This document shows positions 29,067-37,047 of a stretch of 64,000 nt of DNA, one piece after another (positions within the stretch are counted from its first letter, which is position 1; each line of letters opens with the position of its first letter). The position numbers and the translations under genes are program-made. Source of the DNA: Pseudomonas sp. UBA5706 (GTDB lineage Bacteria; Pseudomonadota; Gammaproteobacteria; Pseudomonadales; Pseudomonadaceae). The notes beneath the pieces were generated by a model that ran no database searches, was not told the DNA's origin, and worked only from the letters and a program-made list of their open reading frames with translations. The DNA lies in contig NZ_DIHC01000046.1 in assembly GCF_002419965.1 (NCBI RefSeq), positions 124,524 to 188,523 on the forward strand, in the 5' to 3' direction.

Positions 29067-29435
29067 TTAGACGATCGCGTCGTTCAAGAATGCCTTGACG
29101 ATGGACTTCACCGAAGGGTTGACCTTGAGCTCATTGAGCTGCTTGGCGGTGAACCACCTGCAGTCCGCAATTTCGTTTTTCGGCTGCGGCGTGGCCATGA
29201 ACGTCACTGATACTTCGAATACGTGGTGCAGTACGCTGTTGCCCTCGAAACGGGTGACGTAGGCCAGTTCTTCAAGAATCAGTCCGGTTTCTTCGCGCAG
29301 TTCGCGAGTCGCGGCCTGGGCAGGGGATTCGTTGGGTTCGACCTTGCCGCCGGGCAGCGTCCAACGGGCGTTGGGTTTGCGCACATACAGGATCTGGTTG
29401 TCCCGCCGGCAAATGACTGTGGCGCGTTCTTTCAT
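29067..29435 (-). CDS. Nudix hydrolase
   Basis: 122 residues from the ATG at 29435, preceded by GGAGGA. The Nudix box is complete: GGKVEPNESPAQAATRELRE followed by ETGLI, fitting GX5EX7REUXEEXGU. Family members hydrolyse nucleoside diphosphates linked to another moiety, often as house-cleaning enzymes. The N-terminal ERATVICRRDNQILYVRK resembles MutT-like proteins; the substrate is not determinable. It is monocistronic by position. Confidence 0.9.
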   Translation of the reverse strand: MKERATVICRRDNQILYVRKPNARWTLPGGKVEPNESPAQAATRELREETGLILEELAYVTRFEGNSVLHHVFEVSVTFMATPQPKNEIADCRWFTAKQLNELKVNPSVKSIVKAFLNDAIV

Positions 29436-29951
29436 CGGGTGTTCCTCCACCGTACAACGTGTGAGATGCGCAGCGCTCACGCTTCGTCACGCGGATGTCA
29501 CAAAAGCTTCATATAAGGCTTTGAAGCACTAACGGTGCCAATGTTCCCCTACCTTGATGTCGGCAGGTGCTGGCTCTTCCTTAATGCATTGCAGCGTAGT
29601 CAATGCCGAGGGGATGAGCGCTGCAATAACGTATCGGTTTATTGAATGGACGCGTTGCACTGCATGCGCTTGGCACGGGACTCATCGAAGAAACCTGCCG
29701 TCCGCCCGTTTGTGGCGCATTGCGCACAACAGTGGGGCGTTGCTACACGGCCATGCAGTTGTAGGTAGCGGGCCTTGCACCTTCATATTGCGAATATGCG
29801 GCGGGACCGATGACGGGAGCCCTAGATATTCCGCGTTTTTCAGATGTTGTGTTTTTTCTTCCGGCCTGTGGCACACTTTCTGCTGTTTATTCCGTTGTTA
29901 CAAACTAGATTCCGTTATAGCGGAATAAACTTTATCGGCGGAGTTCATCAC
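29436..29951. other. Intergenic region with the control region of the ABC/RidA cassette
   Basis: No gene is recognised in 516 bp. The right end is AT-rich and holds the palindrome at 29909-29926 plus a half-site TTCCG at 29890-29894, about 20 bp to its left. No coding remnant was recognised in the left half. Confidence 0.5.
29909..29926. promoter_or_regulatory. Palindromic operator candidate upstream of the ABC transporter
   Basis: ATTCCG-TTATAG-CGGAAT, a perfect 6+6 inverted repeat, ends 25 bp before the binding-protein ATG. TTCCG/CGGAA palindromes are a common form of IclR-family sites, and an IclR gene (33545-34309) lies in the same cassette. Binding is inferred. Confidence 0.6.
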
Positions 29952-30806
29952 ATGCATCGTGGACCTTCATTTCTGAAAACCTGTGCGTTCGTTCTGGCGG
30001 CAACAACGACGCTGGCTCTGATTACGACTGCGCAGGCAGCTGACAGCAAGCTCGACAGCGTATTGCAGCGGGGCCACCTGGTCGTCGGCACCGGCAGCAC
30101 CAATGCCCCGTGGCACTTTCAGGGAGCAGATGGCAAATTGCAGGGCTTCGATATCGACATTGCGCGCATTGTCGCCAAGGGTCTGTTCAATGACCCGAAC
30201 AAGGTCGAGTTCGTGGTTCAGTCCTCCGATGCGCGGATTCCCAATCTGCTGACCGACAAAGTCGATATGAGCTGTCAGTTCATCACCGTGACCGCCAGTC
30301 GCGCGCAACAGGTCGCTTTCACGCTGCCGTACTACCGCGAAGGCGTGGCGCTGCTGCTGCCTGCCAACAGCAAGTACAAGGAAATCGATGACCTGAAAGC
30401 GGCGGGCGATGGCATTACCGTGGCCGTGCTGCAGAACGTCTACGCCGAGGAACTGGTGCATCAGGCGCTGCCCAAGGCCAAGGTCGATCAATACGACAGC
30501 GTCGACCTGATGTACCAGGCGATCAACTCTGGCCGCGCCGACACCGCGGCCACCGATCAGTCATCGGTCAAATACCTGCTGGTGCAGAATCCTGGCCGTT
30601 ACCGTTCCCCGGCCTTCGCCTGGAGCCCGCAGACCTACGCCTGTGCGGTGAAGCGGGGCGATCAAGACTGGCTGAACTTCGTCAATACCGCGCTGCATGA
30701 GGCCATGACCGGCGTTGAATTCCCGGCCTATGCCGAGTCGTTCAAGAAGTGGTTCGGCGTCGATCTACCCACGCCGCAAATCGGTTTCCCCATGGAATAC
30801 AAGTGA
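29952..30806 (+). CDS. Polar amino acid ABC transporter, periplasmic binding protein
   Basis: 284 residues. The start at 29952 has GGAG 8 nt upstream and gives a clean signal peptide (Lys, hydrophobic core, cleavage after TAQA-A). The mature protein is a family-3 solute-binding protein: VLQRGHLVVGTGSTNAPWHF, then GFDIDIARIVAKGLF and SCQFITVTASRAQQVAFTLPYY. It captures the substrate in the periplasm and delivers it to the two permeases encoded next. Context with a D-amino-acid dehydratase-like enzyme and a KDG-type kinase suggests an amino-sugar acid such as D-glucosaminate rather than an ordinary amino acid. Confidence 0.88.
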   Translation: MHRGPSFLKTCAFVLAATTTLALITTAQAADSKLDSVLQRGHLVVGTGSTNAPWHFQGADGKLQGFDIDIARIVAKGLFNDPNKVEFVVQSSDARIPNLLTDKVDMSCQFITVTASRAQQVAFTLPYYREGVALLLPANSKYKEIDDLKAAGDGITVAVLQNVYAEELVHQALPKAKVDQYDSVDLMYQAINSGRADTAATDQSSVKYLLVQNPGRYRSPAFAWSPQTYACAVKRGDQDWLNFVNTALHEAMTGVEFPAYAESFKKWFGVDLPTPQIGFPMEYK

Positions 30807-30870
30807 TACGTCCGGCCATTGAAAGGGCAGGGAAGTGCGTGTTGGCTTGCTGTCCCAGGTGTTACTGACC

Positions 30871-31533
30871 ATGAATTATCAGTTGAACTTTGCAGCGGTC
30901 TGGCGGGACTTTCCCAGTTTGCTGGCGGGGCTGGGATTGGGCCTCGAACTGGCCCTGATCTCCATCGCCATCGGCTGCGTGATCGGTCTGATGGCGGCGT
31001 TTGCCATGCTGTCCCGCTACCGCGGATTGCGTGTGGTGTCTTCGATTTATGTCACGGTGATCCGCAATACGCCGATTCTGGTGTTGATCCTGCTGATCTA
31101 CTTCGCCTTGCCAGGCTTGGGCATTCGCCTGGACAAGATCGCTTCCTTCATCGTTACCCTGTCGCTGTATGCAGGGGCGTACCTGACCGAAGTGTTCCGC
31201 GCCGGTTTGCTGGGCATTCACAAGGGCCAGCGTGAAGCGGGGCTGGCCATCGGGCTGGGCGAGTGGCAGGTGCGGGCCTACATCATCGTGCCGGTGATGC
31301 TGCGCAATGTGCTGCCGGCGCTGTCGAACAACTTCATCTCGTTGTTCAAGGACACCTCGTTGGCCGCCGTCATCGCCGTGCCGGAACTGACGTACTACGC
31401 GCGCAAAATCAACGTCGAAAGCTATCGGGTGATCGAAACCTGGCTGGTGACCACAGCGTTGTATGTCGCGGCCTGTTACCTCATCGCCATGCTCTTGCGC
31501 TATCTCGAACAGCGCTTGGCGATTCGCCGCTAG
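30871..31533 (+). CDS. Polar amino acid ABC transporter, permease 1
   Basis: 220 residues, about five helices. The HisM-type EAA loop is present (GLLGIHKGQREAGLAIGLG), as is TVIRNTPILVLILLIYF. I favour the ATG at 30871 (MNYQLNFAAVW); a GTG at 30835 would add 12 residues but its purine-rich site abuts the codon. It forms the inner-membrane channel as a heterodimer with the next gene product. It lies about 64 bp after the binding protein in one operon. Confidence 0.88.
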   Translation: MNYQLNFAAVWRDFPSLLAGLGLGLELALISIAIGCVIGLMAAFAMLSRYRGLRVVSSIYVTVIRNTPILVLILLIYFALPGLGIRLDKIASFIVTLSLYAGAYLTEVFRAGLLGIHKGQREAGLAIGLGEWQVRAYIIVPVMLRNVLPALSNNFISLFKDTSLAAVIAVPELTYYARKINVESYRVIETWLVTTALYVAACYLIAMLLRYLEQRLAIRR

Positions 31534-31544
31534 GAGACCCGGAT

Positions 31545-32207
31545 ATGTATGAACAACCTACTTGGCTGCACGAAGTGTGGATCGCCCGCGAAGCGCTCTG
31601 GAACGGCTTTCTGACCAGCGTGCAGTGCGCAGGGCTGGCAATCCTCTTCGGCACTGTGATTGGCGTGTTTGCCGGGTTGATCCTGACCTACGGCAAGCTG
31701 TGGACGCGCCTGCCGTTTCGCTGTTATGTCGACCTGATCCGCGGCACGCCGGTCTTCGTGCTGGTGCTGGCCTGCTTTTATATGGCCCCGGCCCTGGGCT
31801 GGCAGATCAGCGCATTCAATGCCGGCGCGTTGGGGCTGACACTGTTCTGCGGGTCCCACGTCGCGGAAATCGTCAGGGGCGCCTTGCAGGCGATTGCGCG
31901 AGGTCAGCTTGAGGCGGGCAAAGCCATCGGCCTGACGTTCAACCAGACACTGAGCTACGTGCTGCTGCCCCAGGCGTTGCGCCAGATCCTGCCAACCTGG
32001 GTCAATTCGTCCACCGAAATCGTCAAGGCCTCGACCTTGCTCTCGGTCATCGGCGTGGCCGAGTTGCTGCTTAGCACCCAGCAGGTGATCGCGCGCAATT
32101 TCATGACCCTGCAGTTTTACCTGTTCGCCGGGTTTCTTTTCTTCGTCATCAACTACGCCATTGAGCTTCTTGGACGGCAAATCGAAAAACGGGTGGCCTT
32201 GCCATGA
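31545..32207 (+). CDS. Polar amino acid ABC transporter, permease 2
   Basis: 220 residues from the ATG at 31545 (AGGAG 8 nt upstream). The frame is open much further left but overlaps permease 1. It has VDLIRGTPVFVLVLACFYM and the EAA loop GALQAIARGQLEAGKAIGLT, and about five helices. It pairs with permease 1. Its stop overlaps the ATPase start by 4 nt (ATGA), showing tight translational coupling. Confidence 0.88.
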   Translation: MYEQPTWLHEVWIAREALWNGFLTSVQCAGLAILFGTVIGVFAGLILTYGKLWTRLPFRCYVDLIRGTPVFVLVLACFYMAPALGWQISAFNAGALGLTLFCGSHVAEIVRGALQAIARGQLEAGKAIGLTFNQTLSYVLLPQALRQILPTWVNSSTEIVKASTLLSVIGVAELLLSTQQVIARNFMTLQFYLFAGFLFFVINYAIELLGRQIEKRVALP

Positions 32208-32995
32208 CACAGACTCAAACCGCGACCGCCGCTCCGGCCCTGCTGAGCATCGAAGGGCTGCATAAATCCTACGGCCCTGTAGAAGTGCTCAAGGGCGTGG
32301 ACCTTGCAATGAACAAGGGCAACGTAGTGACGTTGATCGGGTCCAGCGGCTCGGGCAAGACCACATTGCTACGCTGTGTGAATCTGCTGGAAGAGTTTCA
32401 GGGCGGGCGCATTCGGCTGGAAGGTCAGGGCATCGGCTACAGCGAGATCAATGGCAAGCGGGTACGCCATCCAGAGAAAGTCATCGCTCAGCACCGGGCC
32501 ATGACCGGCATGGCGTTCCAGCAATTTAACCTGTTTCCCCATCTGACGGCACTGCAGAACGTCACGCTGGGCCTGCTCAAGGTCAAAAAGCTGCCCAAGG
32601 ATCAAGCGGTCGCCCTGGCCGAGAAGTGGCTGGAGCGGGTCGGTCTGCTGGAACGCCGTAATCATTACCCTGGCCAGCTTTCCGGTGGTCAGCAACAGCG
32701 GGTGGCGATCGCCCGCGCCATTGCCATGACCCCGAGCCTGATGCTGTTCGACGAAGTCACCTCGGCACTGGACCCGGAACTGGTGGGCGAAGTGCTCAGC
32801 GTGATCAAGGGGCTGGCCGAAGAGGGCATGACCATGCTGCTGGTCACGCACGAAATGCGCTTTGCTTATGAAGTGTCCGATCAGATCGTATTCATGGACC
32901 AGGGGCGCATCGAAGAGCAAGGCCCACCCAAGATGCTGTTCGAGCAACCGAAGTCGGCTCGGCTGGCAGAATTCCTGAAGAACATTCGTTTCTAA
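32204..32995 (+). CDS. Polar amino acid ABC transporter, ATP-binding protein
   Basis: 263 residues. Walker A GSSGSGKTTLL, Q-loop MAFQQFNLFPH, signature LSGGQQQRVAIARA, Walker B SLMLFDEVTSALDPE and switch His in LLVTHEM are all intact. It is the HisP/GlnQ type. It energises the two permeases from the cytoplasmic side. A short insertion after the Walker A strand (EINGKRVRHPEKVIAQHRA) is found in some members of this group. Confidence 0.93.
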   Translation: MTQTQTATAAPALLSIEGLHKSYGPVEVLKGVDLAMNKGNVVTLIGSSGSGKTTLLRCVNLLEEFQGGRIRLEGQGIGYSEINGKRVRHPEKVIAQHRAMTGMAFQQFNLFPHLTALQNVTLGLLKVKKLPKDQAVALAEKWLERVGLLERRNHYPGQLSGGQQQRVAIARAIAMTPSLMLFDEVTSALDPELVGEVLSVIKGLAEEGMTMLLVTHEMRFAYEVSDQIVFMDQGRIEEQGPPKMLFEQPKSARLAEFLKNIRF

Positions 32996-33018
32996 CCGCT
33001 CAATCCAAGGAGATTTTT

Positions 33019-33405
33019 ATGAGCATTACTCGTTACGGCGCAGGTAGCACCGCAGGTGGCGGTCAGCCACGTCCTTTCGCCCGCGCTGTAGAGGCCGATG
33101 GCTGGCTGCATGTGTCCGGCCAGGTACCGGCGGAAAACGGTGAAATTATCAATGGCGGTATCGTCGAGCAGACCCACAAGACCCTGCAAAACCTGGTCGC
33201 CATTCTGACCGAGGCCGGTTACGGCCTGGAGGATGTCATCCGGGTGGGTGTCTGGCTGGAAGATCCGCGTGACTTCTGGAGCTTCAACAAGGTGTTCGGC
33301 GAGTACTTCAAGCCCGAGCATGCCCCGGCGCGGGCCTGTGTGCAGGCAAGCATGATGGTCGATTGCAAGGTCGAGATCGATTGCATCGCCTACAAGCAGA
33401 AGTAA
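33019..33405 (+). CDS. RidA (YjgF/YER057c/UK114) family enamine/imine deaminase
   Basis: 128 residues, the normal size, with AAGGAG before the ATG. Conserved pieces are WLHVSGQVPAENGEII, GGIVEQTHKTLQNL, DVIRVGVWLEDPRDFWSFN and PARACVQAS, where the Arg is the expected carboxylate-binding residue. RidA proteins hydrolyse reactive enamine/imine products released by PLP-dependent dehydratases. The PLP dehydratase-like enzyme two genes downstream is its obvious partner here. Confidence 0.9.
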   Translation: MSITRYGAGSTAGGGQPRPFARAVEADGWLHVSGQVPAENGEIINGGIVEQTHKTLQNLVAILTEAGYGLEDVIRVGVWLEDPRDFWSFNKVFGEYFKPEHAPARACVQASMMVDCKVEIDCIAYKQK

Positions 33406-33544
33406 GCCGCGACACACTTTCAAGCTGCGGGCTGAGCGTGTTGATACGGCGCTTGCAGCTCGGTACTTGCAGCTGGAAACTGGCGCTTCTTTCAAGGCCA
33501 GGGGTGCGTTATGCACCCGCGCCGCTTATCTCGGAACAGATCCT

Positions 33545-34309
33545 ATGACCGAAGACACCATCAAACGCCGTGCCCGAGGTCTGGACCGGGCGTTCGATAT
33601 TCTCGATTTCCTCAAGGAAAAGGGTACGCCGTTGCGCCCGAACGAAATCGCCAGTGGCATCGGCAGTCCGAAATCGACGGTGTATGAATTGGTAAGTTCG
33701 TTGTTGGAGCGGCGCATTCTTGAAGCCGTCGGCAAGGACGGTCATGTCTATCTGGGGCGTCAGCTGTACTTCCTCGGGCAGGCCCATCTGCGTCACTTCG
33801 ACTTCACCCGTGAAGCCGAAGTGAGCTTGGTCCAGATCGTCGAGCAAACTCGCGAGACCGCGCAGATGTGCCTGCTCAACGGCCGTAAATACACGGTCGC
33901 GTTGATGAAGGAAGGGGCTCGGCATTTCCGCATCTCTTCGGACATCGGCGAGGACGCGCCCATCCCGTGGACGGCGTCCGGTCGCCTGCTGCTGGGGCAT
34001 CTCAGCGATCAGCAGATCATCGACCTGATCGACCCTGAAGACTTCATTCTCCCGGATGGCACACACCTGCCGCTTGAGACCTTCCTAAGCGAAATCCGCA
34101 AGGCCCACGAAGAAGGCTTCTTCTCTTTCAACAGCATCGCCGATACCTTCACCCATTGCTTCGCAGCGCCTGTGAAGGACAGGCAAGGCGTGTGCATTGC
34201 CACCTTGTGCATCGTTGCGCCCCGGGCCGACGCCACCGCGCACTACGACGACTACCGGCGCGTGTTGATCGACAGTGCCAATGGCCTTGCGCGGCGGGTC
34301 AACGATTAA
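33545..34309 (+). CDS. IclR-family transcriptional regulator
   Basis: 254 residues. The N-terminal winged helix (about 15-75; RAFDILDFLKEKGTPLRPNEIA and KSTVYELVSSLLER) is followed by an IclR effector domain (about 90-250; MCLLNGRKYTVALMKEG, PWTASGRLLLGHLS). The frame is open from 33467 but the ATG at 33545 fits family N-termini. A hairpin GGGTGC-N5-GCACCC lies just upstream (33502-33518). It probably controls the surrounding cassette through the palindrome at 29909-29926; the effector would be the substrate or a keto-acid intermediate (inference). Confidence 0.9.
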   Translation: MTEDTIKRRARGLDRAFDILDFLKEKGTPLRPNEIASGIGSPKSTVYELVSSLLERRILEAVGKDGHVYLGRQLYFLGQAHLRHFDFTREAEVSLVQIVEQTRETAQMCLLNGRKYTVALMKEGARHFRISSDIGEDAPIPWTASGRLLLGHLSDQQIIDLIDPEDFILPDGTHLPLETFLSEIRKAHEEGFFSFNSIADTFTHCFAAPVKDRQGVCIATLCIVAPRADATAHYDDYRRVLIDSANGLARRVND

Positions 34310-34374
34310 GCGGTTTGTCATCCGCCGCCGAACACGTATCAAACACAAGACAACAAGCATTCTGGAGAACGGAC

Positions 34375-35580
34375 ATGACCACGGTCACAGTTGAAAAGGG
34401 CGCCGCCAACCCCGGCGATCAATTGGTAAGGGATGTCAGCCTGCCGGCGCTGGTGATTCATGACAAGGCGCTAAGACACAATCTGCGCTGGATGCAGACG
34501 TTCGTCAGCGACAGCGGCGCGGAACTGGCGCCCCACGGCAAAACGAGCATGGTTCCGGCATTGTTTCAGCGTCAGCTGCAGCAGGGCGCCTGGGGCATGA
34601 CCCTGGCAACCGCCACCCAGACCCGCGCCGCTTACGCTCATGGCGTGCGCCGGGTACTGATGGCCAACCAACTGGTCGGCGCGCCGAACATGGCGATCAT
34701 CGCTGACATGCTCGGCGACTCAATGTTCGACTTCCACTGCATGGTCGATCACCCGGACAACGTCCAGGCGTTGGGCGAGTTTTTCGCTGTCCGTGGCCTG
34801 CACCTGAACGTGATGATCGAATACGGCGTGGTCGGCGGCCGCTGCGGTTGCCGCACCGAGGCTGAAGTCATGGCCCTGGCTGACGCCATCGCTGCGCAGC
34901 CAGCGCTGAAGCTGACCGGTATCGAAGGCTATGAAGGCGTGATCCATGGCGATCAGGCGGTCAGTGGCATTCGTCAGTTCGCGGCCTCTCTGGTGCGTCT
35001 GGCGGTGACGCTGCAAGATAAGGGCGCATTCGCACTGAAGCGCCCGATCGTGACGGCATCCGGTTCTGCCTGGTATGACCTGATTGCCGAAGAGTTCGAC
35101 AAGCAACAGGTCCGTGAGCGGTTTCTGAGCGTGCTGCGCCCTGGCAGCTACGTGGTGCACGATCACGGGATCTACAAGGACGCGCAATGCTGCGTGCTGG
35201 ATCGCCGCCATGACCTCAGCGACGGCCTGCAACCGGCCATGGAAGTCTGGGCCCATGTGCAATCAATGCCGGAACCGGGTTTTGCGGTCATCGCCCTGGG
35301 CAAGCGCGACGTGGCGTTCGATGCCGGCATGCCGAACCCGATCAAGCGCTACAAGGCCGGGGTGGTACCGGCTCAAGGCGACGATGTCAGTGCCTGCAAG
35401 GTCACGGCGGTGATGGACCAGCATGCGTTCATGAGCGTGGCGCCGGGCTGCGAATTGAAAGTCGGCGACATCATCTCCTTTGGCACGTCGCACCCTTGCC
35501 TGACCTTCGACAAATGGCGCACGGGCTGTCTGGTCGGTGATGATCTGAGTGTTATTGAATCCTTTGCGACATTCTTCTGA
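34375..35580 (+). CDS. D-serine dehydratase-like PLP enzyme (fold-type III; amino acid deaminase)
   Basis: 401 residues from the ATG at 34375 (GGAG upstream). It belongs to the D-serine dehydratase/D-threonine aldolase-like family. The PLP lysine is K56 in APHGKTSM at the start of an alanine-racemase-type barrel. The C-terminal beta domain keeps the metal-site pair QHAFMS and SHPCLTFDKW. These enzymes eliminate water from D-3-hydroxy amino acids to give a keto acid and ammonia. With RidA, a KDG-like kinase and an amino-acid-type importer, I infer D-glucosaminate (a D-configured 3-hydroxy amino acid) as substrate; D-serine or D-threonine are alternatives. Confidence 0.85.
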   Translation: MTTVTVEKGAANPGDQLVRDVSLPALVIHDKALRHNLRWMQTFVSDSGAELAPHGKTSMVPALFQRQLQQGAWGMTLATATQTRAAYAHGVRRVLMANQLVGAPNMAIIADMLGDSMFDFHCMVDHPDNVQALGEFFAVRGLHLNVMIEYGVVGGRCGCRTEAEVMALADAIAAQPALKLTGIEGYEGVIHGDQAVSGIRQFAASLVRLAVTLQDKGAFALKRPIVTASGSAWYDLIAEEFDKQQVRERFLSVLRPGSYVVHDHGIYKDAQCCVLDRRHDLSDGLQPAMEVWAHVQSMPEPGFAVIALGKRDVAFDAGMPNPIKRYKAGVVPAQGDDVSACKVTAVMDQHAFMSVAPGCELKVGDIISFGTSHPCLTFDKWRTGCLVGDDLSVIESFATFF

Positions 35581-35592
35581 CTGGAGTCTGTG

Positions 35593-36534
35593 ATGAGTGA
35601 GCTGGTCAGTCACAGTCATCCCCGGGTTGCCTTGATCGGCGAATGCATGATCGAGTTGCAGCAGCACGCCAACGGCGCGCTCAAGCAAAGTTTCGGCGGC
35701 GACACGCTGAACACAGCGGTGTACCTGTCGCGCCTGCTCGGCTCGGCGTCCCAGGTGGATTACGTCACGGCGTTGGGCGACGACAGTTTCAGTGACGCGA
35801 TGTGCGCGATCTGGGCCAGCGAGGGGATTGGCCTGAGTCGTGTGCAGCGCCTGCCGGGGCGTTTGCCAGGCTTGTATTGCATTCAGACCGACGCCAACGG
35901 CGAGCGGCGCTTCCTGTATTGGCGCAATGAAGCGGCGGTGCGTGAGTGTTTCACCACGCCGTCCGCCGAGCCAATTCTGGCGGCTCTGCCGGACTATGAC
36001 GTGTTGTATTTCAGCGGCATTACCTTGGCGGTGCTTGGCGAAGTGGGGCGCGCGCGGCTGTTATCAAGCCTTGGGGATGCACGCGATCGTGGCGCGCGAG
36101 TAGTGTTCGACAATAACTATCGGCCACGACTCTGGCGCAGCGTCGAGCAGGCCCGACAGGCTTATCGAGCGGTGATGCATGAAGTGGATGTGGTACTGCT
36201 CACTGAAGACGATGAGCAGGCCTTGTTCGGCTACGCCGACGCTGAGCAGATCATCACGGCCTATCGGGACCTTGGCATTGCCGAAGTGGTGATCAAGCGC
36301 GGTGCGCAAAGTTGCCTGGTTTGTGCGGGCAATCAACGTTATGAAGTGGCCGCGCAGCCCGTTCAAAACGTCATCGATACCACGGCGGCGGGGGACTCGT
36401 TCAGCGCGGCGTATCTGGCGTGGCGCTTGCGTGGCGGCAGCCCCGAAGATGCGGCGGCGTCCGGGCACCGACTGGCGAGCCTGGTGATTCAGCATCCAGG
36501 CGCGTTGATCCCGCGCAGTGTGATGCCGGCTTGA
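35593..36534 (+). CDS. kdgK: PfkB-family sugar kinase, KDG-kinase-like
   Basis: 313 residues from the ATG at 35593 (GGAG 6 nt upstream; a GTG lies one codon earlier). N-terminal LIGECMIELQ and FGGDTLNTAVYLSRL and C-terminal DTTAAGDSFSAAYLAW are PfkB signatures. The GGDTLNTA form is typical of 2-keto-3-deoxygluconate kinases, which make KDPG for the Entner-Doudoroff aldolase. Twelve bp separate it from the PLP enzyme. This supports a pathway ending in KDPG. Substrate assignment rests on motif and context. Confidence 0.8.
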   Translation: MSELVSHSHPRVALIGECMIELQQHANGALKQSFGGDTLNTAVYLSRLLGSASQVDYVTALGDDSFSDAMCAIWASEGIGLSRVQRLPGRLPGLYCIQTDANGERRFLYWRNEAAVRECFTTPSAEPILAALPDYDVLYFSGITLAVLGEVGRARLLSSLGDARDRGARVVFDNNYRPRLWRSVEQARQAYRAVMHEVDVVLLTEDDEQALFGYADAEQIITAYRDLGIAEVVIKRGAQSCLVCAGNQRYEVAAQPVQNVIDTTAAGDSFSAAYLAWRLRGGSPEDAAASGHRLASLVIQHPGALIPRSVMPA

Positions 36535-36583
36535 GGTACAGGCCCGTTATTTGCTCTTTGCGAGAATGATGGGCGCGATGGCA

Positions 36584-36859
36584 TCAATCCCGATAGAACA
36601 CCTGCACCAGGTGATAGCCGAACTTGCTCTTCACCGGCCCATGCACCGTGCGCAGGGGCTTTTTGAAAATGATCTGGTCAATCGCGCCGACCATCTGTCC
36701 CGGACGGACTTCGCCCAGATCGCCGCCGCGCTTGCCGGACGGGCAGGTGGAGTACTTCCTGGCCAGCACATCGAAGGCTTCACCCTTGGCGATGCGCTGC
36801 TTGAGCTGTTCGGCCTCATCAAGGGTCTTGACCAGAATATGGCGGGCTTGAGCTTTCAT
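36584..36859 (-). CDS. Single-domain parvulin peptidyl-prolyl isomerase (PpiC-like)
   Basis: 91 residues, one rotamase domain, starting at the ATG at 36859 (an ATG at 36892 adds 11 hydrophobic residues). ARHILVKTLDEAEQLKQRI, GGDLGEVRPGQMV and KSKFGYHLVQV are the standard parvulin blocks. There is no signal peptide, so it is cytoplasmic. A related parvulin lies at 44162-44443, on the other side of pilU and yejABEF. Confidence 0.92.
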   Translation of the reverse strand: MKAQARHILVKTLDEAEQLKQRIAKGEAFDVLARKYSTCPSGKRGGDLGEVRPGQMVGAIDQIIFKKPLRTVHGPVKSKFGYHLVQVFYRD

Positions 36860-37047
36860 GATGAAAATCGCCTCGATAAAAAAGCCGCGCATTATGCCCT
36901 TGCCCGGCGATTTCAGGTAATTTCCTTCACCTTGGTCGGACGAGCGTAGCGCTGCTGCCTAGCCTTGCGCCGAACGTTGCTAATGCGTGAAGGTCGCACA
37001 CAGTGGTGACCTGCAGTCTTCTTAAACCTTTATGTGCGGTGTGAATT

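Noticed and set aside
31263..32207. A 314-residue start for permease 2
   Set aside because: The first 94 codons overlap permease 1 in another frame and read as Arg/His-rich shadow; AGGAG precedes the ATG at 31545.
33406..33544. Short repeated CTTGCAGCT words and a GGGTGC hairpin between ridA and iclR as a possible REP element or terminator
   Set aside because: The copies are few and imperfect and the hairpin has no T-run. I kept only a mention in the iclR entry.
34156..34374. N-terminal extension of the D-serine-dehydratase-like enzyme
   Set aside because: It overlaps the IclR gene end; the family-like start with a ribosome site is at 34375.
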